Source: Trinickia fusca (GTDB lineage: Bacteria > Pseudomonadota > Gammaproteobacteria > Burkholderiales > Burkholderiaceae). From it: a stretch of DNA of 64,000 nt. The position numbers and the translations under genes are program-made. Position 1 is the first letter of the stretch. The number at the start of each line of letters is the position of its first letter. Below are positions 16,161 through 25,916 of the stretch, piece after piece. Below the pieces are notes generated by a model, which was given only the letters and a program-made list of their open reading frames with translations, was not told where the DNA came from and searched no databases. Location: the NCBI RefSeq assembly GCF_003628145.1, contig NZ_RBZV01000005.1, positions 248,001 to 312,000 of the forward strand, in the 5' to 3' direction.

Positions 16161-17408
16161 TCACTGCTGCTGCACGGATGGCCAGCCGCTACCGCCGTTG
16201 ATCAAGATTTGGCCGGGGGCCGTTTGATAGAGGGCGGTGCGCGCAGGCGCCACGGTGTTGTTGGCGGTAATGACGGAGTTATCCGTCGCGGTGAACGACG
16301 GATGCGTCGAATCATCTTCCAGCAGCGTGACCGAGTTGAGCGTCATTTTCGATGATTCATAACTTTGCGCGAGGTTGGCCCAGAGGCTGACATTCGAGTT
16401 CAACGTCAGGGACGAGGAGCCGAGGGTATTCACCTCGTTCATGGTCGTCGTGCCGTTCCAGGTAAGGTTGCTCGCGCCGTCCAGGTAGAGATTGAGCATC
16501 GAAATCTGGGCGTTGTTCCATGTGAACTTCGGGTTGCTCGAGGCAGAAAAATCGACAGTGCCTGAAGTCGGGGCAGTCGAGGTGATATTGCTCGTGAAAT
16601 TGTTGTTCACGTAGTCGGTGAGGTGAAGCGAGAGCACCACGCCGTTGGCGTTGGCGATCGACAGGTTGTAGGTATCCTGCAAATCCAGCTGGAAGCCGTT
16701 GATATTGGCGTTCGAGAGCGAAATCGAACCCGTCGTGGTATCGCCGGTCGGAATGGAAATTGTCCTGGTCACGCCATTTCCGGCGTTGAACTCCCCGTTG
16801 GGGAAACTTGCCGAACCGGAGCCCGTGAAGAAGGCGACGATATAAGCGGAGGCATTGTTCTGGAGGGTCAGCGATGCGCTATCGTGGACCTGTACTTCTT
16901 CGACATCCGAGTTGTCGGCGATCAGTTTCGAGTTGTCGTAGAACCGCATGCCGCTTTGATTCGTCGCCAGAGACGACTGCGTAAATGACACGGAACCCGT
17001 GTTCTTGACCGTCAGATTCCACTGCTTGTCGTCGCCGGATTTCAGCGTGCTGTTAGCGACGTTCAAACACCCGTTCCCTTGGATCACGAACGATCCCGTA
17101 TCTTCGGCGGCCGGTGAGAACACCAAAGTCGAGTTCGTCAACGTCAGGCATCCGCCGTCGGCGATGGTCAGGACGCCCGTCACGGTGATGGTTTGGCCGG
17201 TACAGGTTGTCGGAGCGTTGATGGTCCAGTCGGTATAGCTGGTATTGCACGCTGCACCGCCTGTTCCAACGGCGCTTTTTGCGATCGCGGCTCCCCCTTC
17301 CGCCGCATTTCCACCACCGCCGCAGCCGGCTATCGCGCAACAGCATAGGAGCAGTATTGCCAGTATTTGCCTGGGAATTCGAAAGGGGGAGTACGCGCCA
17401 AGATTCAT
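16161..17408 (-). CDS. Predicted secreted beta-solenoid lipoprotein
   Basis: This 415-residue protein has a lipoprotein signal (about 1-30; hydrophobic LAILLLCCCAIAG then Cys followed by five Gly). The rest is Asn/Thr/Ser-rich, with short repeating strand motifs (SSLTLNSNVSL, SLSNANINGFQLDLQDTYNLSIANANGV), suggesting a right-handed beta-helix displayed on the outer membrane. No catalytic motif is recognisable. GC content and Asn usage differ from the flanking genes, which hints at acquisition. It could be an adhesin-like or structural surface protein. Confidence 0.65.
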   Translation of the reverse strand: MNLGAYSPFRIPRQILAILLLCCCAIAGCGGGGNAAEGGAAIAKSAVGTGGAACNTSYTDWTINAPTTCTGQTITVTGVLTIADGGCLTLTNSTLVFSPAAEDTGSFVIQGNGCLNVANSTLKSGDDKQWNLTVKNTGSVSFTQSSLATNQSGMRFYDNSKLIADNSDVEEVQVHDSASLTLQNNASAYIVAFFTGSGSASFPNGEFNAGNGVTRTISIPTGDTTTGSISLSNANINGFQLDLQDTYNLSIANANGVVLSLHLTDYVNNNFTSNITSTAPTSGTVDFSASSNPKFTWNNAQISMLNLYLDGASNLTWNGTTTMNEVNTLGSSSLTLNSNVSLWANLAQSYESSKMTLNSVTLLEDDSTHPSFTATDNSVITANNTVAPARTALYQTAPGQILINGGSGWPSVQQQ

Positions 17409-17689
17409 TTGTTTCTCTCGATGTGGACTACTTTTAAAGTAGACGCAACGCCATTGTCAAAAGGCCGCGGCGAATCGTCATTCGGCATGCTGCCGCCATT
17501 CCAAGCAGGTCCGATTGCTGGAGCTCGGCAAGTCGGCGATGAGGGCAGGCACGATCCATTTTCGCGGCTTTGATTTCATTGCTCACTACGGCTTTTCGTA
17601 GAATTTTGCGTCTTGCGTGCCAATACCCACGGCAGTATGTTTGTGCGATCTGCCACCGATGCGCGGCTTGTGCGCCGTGCCTGCCTCCG

Positions 17690-19186
17690 ATGACGAATCG
17701 TTCAGCCGCCCCGCACCCGGCCCGCTCGCTCGCGGAACGCCGCACGATCGACTACATCCCTGATACAGAACGTCATGGCCGGTTGGCAAGCCAGTTCACG
17801 CTGTGGCTCGGCGCGAATCTGCAAATCACGGCGATCGTCACGGGCGCGTTGGCCGTCGTGCTCGGCGGCGACGTGTTCTGGTCGCTCGTCGGCCTCTCGA
17901 TCGGTCAACTGCTCGGCGGTGCCGTGATGGCGCTGCACGGCGCGCAGGGGCCGCGGCTTGGTTTGCCGCAAATGATCTCGAGCCGCGTGCAGTTCGGTGT
18001 GTTCGGCGCGATCGTGCCGCTCGTGCTCGTGTGCCTGATGTACGTGGGCTTCTCGGCAAGCGGCGCGGTGCTGGCCGGGCAGGCGATCGCCGAGCTGACC
18101 GGCATCGATGCGGCCGGCAGCATCGTGTTGTTCGCGGCGATCGTCGTCGTGTTGACCGTGTTCGGCTATCGCACGATTCATGCGCTGGGGCGCGTGACGA
18201 GCGTGGTTGGCGTACTGGCCTTCGCGTATCTGTTCGCGCGCTTGCTGAGCGGCCACGACATCGGTGCGTTGCTCGCCGACCGTCATTTCTCGCTAGCCAA
18301 CTTTCTGCTGGCGATCTCGCTATCGGCATCGTGGCAGATTGCCTATGGGCCGTACGTGGCCGACTACTCGCGCTACTTGCCGCGCACCGTCAGCGCAAGC
18401 CGTACGTTCTGGGCGGTGGGGCTTGGCTCGATCATCGGCTCGCAAGCTTCGATGACGTTCGGCGTGCTCGCCAGCGCGCTCGCCGGCAAGGCATTCGCGG
18501 GGCACGAGGTGGCGTACGTCGTCGGGCTCGGTGCGAGCGGCGCGACTGCTGCCGCACTGTATTTCGCGATCGCGCTCGGCAAGCTCACCGTGACGACACT
18601 GAATGCCTATGGCAGCGTGATGTCGATCGCGACGATTGCCACGGGCCTGACGGGGCGCGAGCGTGTGTCGAATCGCGCGCGGGTGATCAGCATCGTCTGC
18701 GTGGTCGTGATCGTCGCGTGGCTCGCACTGGCTGGCCGGCATGGGTTTCTGAAGCACTTCTCGGCGTTCATCCTGTTCCTGCTCGCGTTCTTTACGCCAT
18801 GGAGTGCGATCAATCTCGTCGACTATTACTGCGTGACGAAGGAGCGCTACGACATCCCCGCGCTGTTTGATCCGAACGGGCGCTATGGCCGTTGGAATTG
18901 GCTCGGCCTGAGCGTCTACGTGGTTGGTGTGCTCGTGCAGATGCCGTTCATCGCGACGAGCTTTTACACCGGGCCGCTCGTAGACGCATTGGGCGGCACC
19001 GACATTTCGTGGATCGTCGGGCTCGTGGTGCCCGCGCTCCTCTATTACGTTGGTGCTCGCGCACGTCGTGTGCGCATGCCGGAGCGGCTGATTGTGCCCG
19101 AGGCTGCGAGCGTGGGCACAAGGGAGCCTGGAACCGATCGGGCCACCGTAGTCGGGGTAGCCGATTCAGAGGCAAAGAGTGGCTAG
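17690..19186 (+). CDS. NCS1-family cytosine/purine permease
   Basis: This 498-residue inner-membrane transporter has about 12 hydrophobic helices. Family features include GANLQITAIVTGAL, the LGLPQMISSRVQFG stretch and AFFTPWSAINLVDYY. These belong to the nucleobase:cation symporter-1 family (CodB/allantoin/hydantoin type). No catabolic partner gene flanks it, so the substrate is open. Start at 17690 is the first ATG before the hydrophilic N-terminus (TERHGRLASQFTLW). No clear ribosome-binding site. Confidence 0.82.
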   Translation: MTNRSAAPHPARSLAERRTIDYIPDTERHGRLASQFTLWLGANLQITAIVTGALAVVLGGDVFWSLVGLSIGQLLGGAVMALHGAQGPRLGLPQMISSRVQFGVFGAIVPLVLVCLMYVGFSASGAVLAGQAIAELTGIDAAGSIVLFAAIVVVLTVFGYRTIHALGRVTSVVGVLAFAYLFARLLSGHDIGALLADRHFSLANFLLAISLSASWQIAYGPYVADYSRYLPRTVSASRTFWAVGLGSIIGSQASMTFGVLASALAGKAFAGHEVAYVVGLGASGATAAALYFAIALGKLTVTTLNAYGSVMSIATIATGLTGRERVSNRARVISIVCVVVIVAWLALAGRHGFLKHFSAFILFLLAFFTPWSAINLVDYYCVTKERYDIPALFDPNGRYGRWNWLGLSVYVVGVLVQMPFIATSFYTGPLVDALGGTDISWIVGLVVPALLYYVGARARRVRMPERLIVPEAASVGTREPGTDRATVVGVADSEAKSG

Positions 19187-19261
19187 GATGGGGCGGTCAC
19201 CTATCTGCAAGTCGCTGGCTTCTGCGTTATCGTGAGCGTCTGAATATCTTACTTTTAGCCC

Positions 19262-19765
19262 ATGATTACAATCCGCCCGCTGAATGCTGCTGATGCAGAG
19301 CGCTTCAAAGCCCTGCGTTTATTGGCGACCAAGACGTCACCGACAGCGATATGGCCTACGCACGAGGAAGAAAACGGCCGATCAATCGACGAAGTAGCGG
19401 GTCGAATTGCGTCGACGGATGCGCAAATCGTATTTGGAGCGTTTGCTTCCGATGCGCTCGTTGGAATAACCGGTCTGCGTCGCCTGCCCCTCATGAAGGT
19501 CAGTCACAAAGCCACGATCTGGGGCGTCTTCGTTGACCCAGCGCATCGTGGAAAGGGTATCGCGCAGAATCTCTTGCACGCGGTAGCCGAACACGCATCG
19601 GAGAAATGGGGCTGTGCCCAGCTCCAGCTGTGTGTGAACGCCGAGAATCTTGCAGCAAAGCGCCTTTACGCCTCGCAAGGCTTCGTCGTTTTTGGCGTAG
19701 AACCCCGTGCACTGCGGGTCGACGGGCAATTCTACGACGAGGAGCACATGTACAAGGCGTTGTAG
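19262..19765 (+). CDS. GNAT-family N-acetyltransferase
   Basis: This 167-residue single-domain enzyme has the acetyl-CoA binding signature VDPAHRGKGIAQNLL at about 98-112 and the C-terminal AAKRLYASQGFVVFG motif. RimI/PhnO-like proteins of this size acetylate proteins or small amines; the substrate cannot be told from sequence. Standalone gene with DUF genes downstream. Confidence 0.85.
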   Translation: MITIRPLNAADAERFKALRLLATKTSPTAIWPTHEEENGRSIDEVAGRIASTDAQIVFGAFASDALVGITGLRRLPLMKVSHKATIWGVFVDPAHRGKGIAQNLLHAVAEHASEKWGCAQLQLCVNAENLAAKRLYASQGFVVFGVEPRALRVDGQFYDEEHMYKAL

Positions 19766-19841
19766 GAAGGCCACCATTCAGCTTGGCGATGGGTTGAAGA
19801 TATCCGAACGGCAACCTGAGTCTCTTTGCGGGAAAGACGTG

Positions 19842-20405
19842 ATGAACGAAAACGAACAATATGTCTTGCAATGCATCAAGAACTGGGTTTGGTCGGGCTT
19901 CTATACGAGCGAGCTCGTCCACGAGATGCTCGAGGATGTGTTGGACGACGAGTGCGACGAAGAACTACTGCGCGATCTCATCGATCCGGAGTTCGAGAAG
20001 AAGGCGGAAGCTGAGGCGACATGGCCGGCTACGACGGACTATGACCGGCTAAACCAGGTATTTGACGTACTGCACGAGAAAGGTATCTGCGCACTACACA
20101 ACGCGGGCTATACCATGTCGGACGGCTTCTCGGACGTCAGTGAAGCGATCGCTGCCGCGCCGCCGGGGGAATATCAGGCCTTCTGCTTCTACCACGGTCA
20201 GGATGTCGAGCGCGCCATTGCGGGGCATGGCCTGATGCTTGCCTTTGGGTCGCTTGATACCACCGAGGCCAACAGCCTTGCTGCCGCACGCGTGATCGTG
20301 GACGATCTGCGGGAGGCGGGCTTCAAGGTGGTTTGGGACGGCACGGTCAATACTCGGATCAGCCTGCCGGAGCTGGACTGGAAGAAGCGTCAGGAGTCCA
20401 GATAG
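19842..20405 (+). CDS. DUF6891-type protein of unknown function
   Basis: This 187-residue soluble protein has the features I associate with the DUF6891 group: WVWSGFY near the N-terminus, EEATWP-like EAEATWPATTDYDRL, then LHNAGYTMSDGFSDV, FCFYHGQDVERA and VVWDGTVNTRI. No catalytic site is described. It lies between unrelated small genes. GTG AUG context: the ATG at 19842 follows GGAAAGACGTG. Confidence 0.65.
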   Translation: MNENEQYVLQCIKNWVWSGFYTSELVHEMLEDVLDDECDEELLRDLIDPEFEKKAEAEATWPATTDYDRLNQVFDVLHEKGICALHNAGYTMSDGFSDVSEAIAAAPPGEYQAFCFYHGQDVERAIAGHGLMLAFGSLDTTEANSLAAARVIVDDLREAGFKVVWDGTVNTRISLPELDWKKRQESR

Positions 20406-20513
20406 TGACGGGGGCAGTGGCCTGGCCAGGGGCGTTCACTGGGGGCTCTTATGGCTCCGCAAAAACATCGTCTCGGCGATAGTCTTCGAAGGCGATATCG
20501 ATAACCAACAGAG

Positions 20514-21095
20514 ATGAGCATGGAAAAAGATCCTGCACGCGCAGCAACGCCCCCACTTGTCGTCAACGTTGACAGCATCAAGGAAGTCGAACAGATGGAG
20601 GGCGATCATTGGGGTGGCGCATGGAAGCCGCTAACGCCGGCCCTCGATGCCACCCCTGGTCGTCTTGGCGCCAATCTGTCACGAGTGCCGCCGGGACGCA
20701 CCGTCTGTCCTTTTCACTCCCACGCGCGCGAGGACGAGATTTTTTTCGTGCTGTCTGGCCGAGGTGTCTTCCGTTACGGCGATACGATGCAGGAAATCCG
20801 CGCCGGTGACTGCATCTCATGCCCAGCCGGAACCGGCGTCGCTCACCAATTGGCGAATCCGTTCGACGAAGATCTTGTTTACTTTGCCGTTGGGCTAAAC
20901 GATCCACACGAGGTCTGTACCTATCCGGATAGCGGCAAGGTGATGATTCGGAGCCTCAAAACAGTCGGTCGGTTGACGGAGGCGCCGTATATGGATGGGG
21001 AACCGAGCAGGCCGAAAGTGTTGGCGCTAGCTCAACCATTCGCTGTTGCCGCGGGAGAAAAGTCGGGGGCAGGAAGCGAAGGCGACAAGCGTTGA
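20514..21095 (+). CDS. Single-domain cupin protein
   Basis: This 193-residue protein has one cupin barrel. Motif 1 is PFHSHAREDEIFFVLSGRG (two His, Glu metal ligands) and motif 2 is CPAGTGVAHQLANP with His. This type includes small metal-dependent isomerases, dioxygenases and sugar-binding proteins; the reaction is not predictable. The DUF2442 gene starts 31 bp after it, perhaps in the same transcript. Confidence 0.75.
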   Translation: MSMEKDPARAATPPLVVNVDSIKEVEQMEGDHWGGAWKPLTPALDATPGRLGANLSRVPPGRTVCPFHSHAREDEIFFVLSGRGVFRYGDTMQEIRAGDCISCPAGTGVAHQLANPFDEDLVYFAVGLNDPHEVCTYPDSGKVMIRSLKTVGRLTEAPYMDGEPSRPKVLALAQPFAVAAGEKSGAGSEGDKR

Positions 21096-21126
21096 CGTAT
21101 TTGGACCTAGGCAAACCATCAACCAG

Positions 21127-21714
21127 ATGCCATCTCTTGTTAACGTCATCCCCAACGAGACTTATCAGCTCGTGCTCGAGTTCGAGAGGAAAGAGTTTCG
21201 GCTGTTTGACGCGTCCATTGCTCGCATCGAGAAGGGCTGGCCTGAGCTTGCCTACCCGCAGAAACTCAAGAATCTCACTTTCAACGAGGGCCGAGTAGTC
21301 TGGCCAGGCGATCGCTCGCTCGATGCCGACTATCTGTATGTGAAATCCAGAGCGATTGAAGGTCGAACTCTGCAGAATCAAGTTCTCAGGGTCAGTTACA
21401 AGAACCAAGCGCCCACGTCACAGCATCCTTCGCATCATGTATATGGTGTGTGGCTCTACCCGTTCAGAGAGAAGCTGTTCGAGGTTGGAGAGTCTATTGG
21501 GGGAGGGCATGCCGATATGGGCGGCTCTTCTTCGCTCAGTCTTGCCGAACTGCGCGTAGCGCAACATTGGAGAGATCACTTTGAACTGTCGGGCTGCGCT
21601 TGGGTCGTGCCATTTGTCGATGAGGTAAGCGACGAGCGAGCACTGTTGAATGCGCTGGTCAAAGAGATTTGTCGCCACGAGGGGATACCCGACCCCAATC
21701 AACGTGTGAACTAG
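21127..21714 (+). CDS. DUF2442-like N-terminal domain protein
   Basis: The first 85 residues of this 195-residue protein resemble DUF2442 (QLVLEFERKEFRLFDAS, then VVWPGDRSLDADYLYVKS), a domain often seen beside toxin-antitoxin genes. The remaining 110 residues are unassigned and moderately charged. No signal or membrane segment. AT-richer than the neighbouring core genes. The upstream in-frame start at 21046 would overlap the cupin gene, so 21127 is preferred. Confidence 0.6.
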   Translation: MPSLVNVIPNETYQLVLEFERKEFRLFDASIARIEKGWPELAYPQKLKNLTFNEGRVVWPGDRSLDADYLYVKSRAIEGRTLQNQVLRVSYKNQAPTSQHPSHHVYGVWLYPFREKLFEVGESIGGGHADMGGSSSLSLAELRVAQHWRDHFELSGCAWVVPFVDEVSDERALLNALVKEICRHEGIPDPNQRVN

Positions 21715-21724
21715 TTTGAGCAAC

Positions 21725-21753
21725 AGCCGTTCACGCACTTTGCGTGAACGGCT
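21725..21753. terminator. Perfect 13-bp-stem bidirectional terminator
   Basis: Arms 21725-21737 and 21741-21753 pair perfectly around a CTT loop, exactly between the stop codons of two convergent genes. There is no clear T-run on either side, but the stem strength and position support a shared transcript end. Confidence 0.65.
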
Positions 21754-21759
21754 CGAGCC

Positions 21760-23736
21760 TCATCGCAGCGGTGTGCTACTCCTCTTTACGTTACAAGCAC
21801 CACTCGGAGCAGCATAGATCGTTGCCCAGTCGGCGTTGCCCCAGCTGCCGGGATCGTCCACTCCGGACCAGTTGACGTTGCTATTCGTCACCATATTGTC
21901 GGTCACCCAATTGTGGCCTGCGACGCAAGCATTGATTTTGATGAGCGAATTCATGTTGCCGTCGATGGGGAACACCATTCGCATCCTGTTTCCTCTCACC
22001 GTGATGTAGTCGCTTCCCTGGTCCAGATATATCCCGGCCGGCGGATACCCCTGATAAAGCCCCGACGGCAGCATCAACCCGATCCGGTTCCCGCCAATTT
22101 CGGTAGAGGGTTGAATTCCCTGGGTATAAATGGCCCCGCCGTCGTAAAGCAGGCGCATGTAATCAAATATTTGATTGTTCATGACGGTATTGGCGCGCAT
22201 GCCAACATCGCCATTGTTCCAACCCCAGCCGACGCTGATGCCCGTGTAGGGAAGATGGCGTAGGTAATTGCCAGATACCGTGAGATTCTTAGCGAATAGG
22301 GCGAAAATGCCAACGGAGCCTGCATACCGACTCCCGCAGGACCAGATCCGATTGTTCGAAACCGTATCGTGATCCGACATCAGGGCAGATAGCGGCGCCG
22401 AAGTCGACGAGGCCTCTCCCTGATCGCCACCACCGAGGCTCAGGCACGTTCCTCCGATGTCATGAAAGACGCTCGCGGTCACGCTGTCATTGGCCGTGGC
22501 ATCGAGGAATTGCAGGCCTTCCGCTCCGAGATTCTGGAACGTGTCGTTCGAGAAAATGATGCTGCTTGCGTTGCTGACGCTTACCGCGGCCGGTTGCCTG
22601 ACGTGTACGCCGTTCCGTGCATACATACTGGCCTGTTGATTCACATATCCGTAGGTTGCCGGGTCATAAAACGTCGTGTTTTCGAACGTCAGGCCCGAGA
22701 ACGTCAAATTCATGACCGGTTGACTGGCGGAGCGCCCCTTGATGCCGATCAATGTCTCGAGCGTCGGAATCATGAATTCCATGCTGTTCGGATCCGAGCC
22801 TTGTGGCGGCATGTAGTACAGCTTCGACGCTTCCGCATCGAAGTACCACTCATTTTCGGCAGTCAGGAAATCGAGCGAATTTTCCAGGTGGTAGGGTGAT
22901 TGGGAAATCTTCGTCTCCGCACCATTGCCTTGATCAAGTGCGCTTTTTTCGGCGCCGCAGGGGTACAGAGAGATATGGGGCTGGCCTCCGAACGTCCCGG
23001 TGTCAAAGCCGCCGATACGGACGACGTTTTGAGTCCATTGCTGCTGGCTGACGAATTCGACCGGATGTCGCTTGCTCGCATTCGTGCAGTCCGGCCCCTG
23101 CGACAGATACGATTTCTGCACGACTGCGGCGAGATCCGTCGCTCCGGCATAGCGAGCAATCAGCGGAAATTTTCCACCTGTATTCCAAGCGAGTGTCTTC
23201 GGATAGGAGGCGTTAAGATCGCCGGTCAATTTCGGGTAACGCGCCCGGACGGCGGGCACGCGATTGACATACAGATCCCGAAAAACCGGATTGGCGACAC
23301 GCGCGCCGTTTCTGTCATACGCCGCCAGGTAATTGTAGGGGTTGATGGCGGCTACCCACACATTATTCGAGGATTGCTGCCAGTTCAGTTTCGTGGTCAA
23401 TCCACCCACAATCCGCGGCTGCGTACCGGGTACATTTTCATAGTAGATGTGTGTCTGGGCTGTGCCGGAGTCGTCGTTCGTGAAGACGAGCGGCCCATCG
23501 AGAAAATAAACGCCGTTACCGAGCTTGACGTGAATGTCCTCGTTAAACGTCGGCGTGCGCAGCAATTGCCGCACCATCGATTTGGCCTTTCCGAGGGATG
23601 CAATGGGGGTTTGCTGGCCGCCGTCCGCATTGTCGGAGCCGCTGGGGGAAACATAGATGTCTCGCGCGAATGCCCCCGAAACGTTCAAGGCCAATATTGC
23701 AAAAAGCACTACAGTCAACTTTCTGATGTTGCCCAT
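21760..23736 (-). CDS. Secreted right-handed beta-helix protein
   Basis: This 658-residue protein has a Sec signal (about 1-24, ending GAFA). It opens with DIYVSPSGSDNADGG, typical of extracellular parallel beta-helix (pectate-lyase-like or GH141-like) proteins. Repeating coils (VSNASSIIFSNDTFQNLGAEGLQFLDAT, KNLTVSGNYLRHLPYTGISVGWGWNNGD) cover the second half. Probably a polysaccharide-active or polysaccharide-binding enzyme; catalytic residues cannot be assigned by eye. Lower GC and Asn-rich like the 16-kb lipoprotein, so the two may share an origin. Confidence 0.72.
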   Translation of the reverse strand: MGNIRKLTVVLFAILALNVSGAFARDIYVSPSGSDNADGGQQTPIASLGKAKSMVRQLLRTPTFNEDIHVKLGNGVYFLDGPLVFTNDDSGTAQTHIYYENVPGTQPRIVGGLTTKLNWQQSSNNVWVAAINPYNYLAAYDRNGARVANPVFRDLYVNRVPAVRARYPKLTGDLNASYPKTLAWNTGGKFPLIARYAGATDLAAVVQKSYLSQGPDCTNASKRHPVEFVSQQQWTQNVVRIGGFDTGTFGGQPHISLYPCGAEKSALDQGNGAETKISQSPYHLENSLDFLTAENEWYFDAEASKLYYMPPQGSDPNSMEFMIPTLETLIGIKGRSASQPVMNLTFSGLTFENTTFYDPATYGYVNQQASMYARNGVHVRQPAAVSVSNASSIIFSNDTFQNLGAEGLQFLDATANDSVTASVFHDIGGTCLSLGGGDQGEASSTSAPLSALMSDHDTVSNNRIWSCGSRYAGSVGIFALFAKNLTVSGNYLRHLPYTGISVGWGWNNGDVGMRANTVMNNQIFDYMRLLYDGGAIYTQGIQPSTEIGGNRIGLMLPSGLYQGYPPAGIYLDQGSDYITVRGNRMRMVFPIDGNMNSLIKINACVAGHNWVTDNMVTNSNVNWSGVDDPGSWGNADWATIYAAPSGACNVKRSSTPLR

Positions 23737-23946
23737 GCCGCCCCCCGAAATTTGGTGGCGGAATTATACTGAGATTGCAGTATTGGCAATTGTTGAAATT
23801 GCCATCCAGGTGAGCAGCGTTAGAATCCGCCTCATTGGTATTTCCCGGCGATTTGCGCTGCGCAAGCCCTAACGATTCGTGGCCATGCCCATGAACTTTT
23901 AATGTCCCGAGATGCGCTTCGAGCAGTGCCACGACGATCCCCGGTT

Positions 23947-25056
23947 CTATGGGCCTGTGCTGCCTGCCGCGTCTCCAAGCGGAGCAGGTGGTTCAGCATT
24001 GGCGTCGCCGGCGCGCCGTACCGGCTTGCCGCAGCAACTGCAAAACGGGAAGAACGAAAAATTGCGGCCGCCGCACTCGCAAACCTCGAACAACTTGAGG
24101 CCGCAGTGGATACAGAAGCTGGCGCTGTCACCGCCTAAGCTCCAGGATTTGTCGCACGAAGGGCAAAGCTTTTTCTGAAAGGCGCCGAGCGCTTTGTCGT
24201 ACGCCACGGAGCGTGCGCGCTCAACCTGGCTTTGCTGCATTTCCTCGCGCTTGCGCTCGACGTAGCGCTGAAACGCGCGCAGCACGTAGATTCCGGCGAA
24301 TGCCGTGAGTGCGATGCCGACGAGCACGCGCACATAGCCACCAAAATTCGGCAGATAGGGCACGAGCTCGACGAAGAATGCCGACAGCGCGAAGAGCCCG
24401 AAGCCGTAGACGAACGGCCAATAGCGGGCTCTGCGGAATCGAAGGAAGAGCCATACCGCTACGAGCAGGATCGGCAGCGTGACGGCGAGCCGCCATGCGA
24501 AGACGGTCAGTTCGTAGCGTCGGCTCGCTTGCTCGAAGCGCTTTTCGGCGGTTTCCTGCGATGCGGCCAGTTGCTGGTCTACCGCCATGGTGCGCACTTG
24601 CAACGCGCGTTGCTGGTCGTTGAGCGCATCTTGCTGCCGCTGCCAGTCGACGACCGCCGACTGCAGTTCATCGAGCCTTTTCGTACGCGCGACGATGGCG
24701 GGGTCCTGACTGTAATCGCCAGTTGCGGTGCGCGTGGTGACCCAATTTCGAAAGCTCTCTTTCGCCCCGTTGTAGTTTTGCGCGGCGCGCATGCGGGCGA
24801 TGCCGATCGCTTCCGCCTTGTCCGCGAGCGCTGCACGTTCGCGCTCGAGCTCGCGCTGGGTGGCCTTCAACGGCTCGTCGGTTTTACTGTCGGCGAATTG
24901 CTCGACGGTCGGCGGCCCGCCCCGGGGCGCGTACATCAAATCGCGTATGACGAGGCTGCCCAACATGTTCAGAAAGACGGCGAACGCGATTGCGATCACC
25001 CATGAGGCGATTTGCAACAAGCGTGCAGGGCGCGAATAGGCTTGGCTGGTCGTCAT
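23947..25056 (-). CDS. Coiled-coil membrane protein with two C-terminal zinc ribbons
   Basis: This 369-residue protein has a membrane helix at about 14-37 and a long coiled coil at about 55-175 (probably periplasmic). Three more helices lie between about 178 and 260. A cytoplasmic tail follows, with four Cys pairs: CPSC, CIHC, CEC and CSCC, consistent with two zinc ribbons. I do not recognise the family. It looks like a structural or sensor protein linking the periplasm to a zinc-ribbon module. The ATG at 25056 begins the well-formed N-terminus. The next 391 bp to 25447 holds no gene, only the palindrome at 25227. Confidence 0.65.
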   Translation of the reverse strand: MTTSQAYSRPARLLQIASWVIAIAFAVFLNMLGSLVIRDLMYAPRGGPPTVEQFADSKTDEPLKATQRELERERAALADKAEAIGIARMRAAQNYNGAKESFRNWVTTRTATGDYSQDPAIVARTKRLDELQSAVVDWQRQQDALNDQQRALQVRTMAVDQQLAASQETAEKRFEQASRRYELTVFAWRLAVTLPILLVAVWLFLRFRRARYWPFVYGFGLFALSAFFVELVPYLPNFGGYVRVLVGIALTAFAGIYVLRAFQRYVERKREEMQQSQVERARSVAYDKALGAFQKKLCPSCDKSWSLGGDSASFCIHCGLKLFEVCECGGRNFSFFPFCSCCGKPVRRAGDANAEPPAPLGDAAGSTGP

Positions 25057-25226
25057 GAACTTTATGCTCGGTTTGGTTTGCGATGAATTGGCGAGCCGTG
25101 GCTCCTTGTGGCACGAACCTTTGCAGTCGTCTCGCCTACACTCCGCCGCGGATTCCGCCAACAGTCGCTGGGGATTTCATTTCACAAACATCACATAGGT
25201 GGCGGCGCGGCCTGCAACGTTCATAT

Positions 25227-25239
25227 CGTTACCGTAACG
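25227..25239. promoter_or_regulatory. Palindrome in divergent gap
   Basis: CGTTAC, one base, GTAACG is a perfect dyad in the 391-bp gap between the divergent genes ending at 25056 and starting at 25448. Candidate operator; no promoter boxes are convincing. Confidence 0.35.
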
Positions 25240-25447
25240 CTCGTTCCCGTCAAACGTGGCGATACGCAAAGCGAGTATCAAACCGCCAGCGTCGCACGTT
25301 TGTGCGACAGACGGGGAGGGCACTGCACGGAAAGATCACGCCAGCGCCGAACGCGGCGCGGCGACGGCGTCGCGTGCCGCGACGACCGTCGCCTCGTGGA
25401 GCTTCAATCCGCGATTCACATCATCTGACCAACCCAGGAGAAACAGC

Positions 25448-25828
25448 ATGAAAAAAGCCATTACGGTTATTGCTGCTGTTGTGAGCCTCGCCGCTGGCGG
25501 CAGTGCAGTCGCTTCCCCGGTCGGCAGTTGGCAAGTCAAGCACTACGACTTCGTCAAGGGCACCTACATCAACACCGTGCAGATCTGCCTGAACGTCGAC
25601 GGCACTTTTCGCTCAGGAGGTTGGAGCGGTTATTGGGCGCTATCACAATCCGGGGCCTACGTGATGTCACGCGAGGCTGAAGCAGGGGGAGTGGGTGTCG
25701 GCGCGGACGTCGCCAACGTAGTGAGCGACGACCTCATGACGGGCTTCAATGAGAGCTGGCCGTCGCAGAACCTAAGCGGCGGCTACTACACGGTTAGCAT
25801 CTGGACACGACTGAGCCAGACCTGTTGA
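25448..25828 (+). CDS. Small secreted protein
   Basis: This 126-residue protein has a clear Sec signal (MKKAITVIAAVVSLAAGGSAVA, cleavage after about 22). The mature 104-residue domain is rich in Gly, Ser, Trp and Tyr, with two Cys (QICLNVDGTF and the C-terminal SQTC) that could form a disulfide. AGGAG lies 8 bp before the ATG. No family recognised. Confidence 0.7.
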   Translation: MKKAITVIAAVVSLAAGGSAVASPVGSWQVKHYDFVKGTYINTVQICLNVDGTFRSGGWSGYWALSQSGAYVMSREAEAGGVGVGADVANVVSDDLMTGFNESWPSQNLSGGYYTVSIWTRLSQTC

Positions 25829-25916
25829 TGTGAGTAGGCGTGCACCCGATGCGCCGAACATGGTGATCTGCCAAATGCCCGCCCCCGCTGCAAGCTGCTG
25901 CGTCTTTGCCATCACG

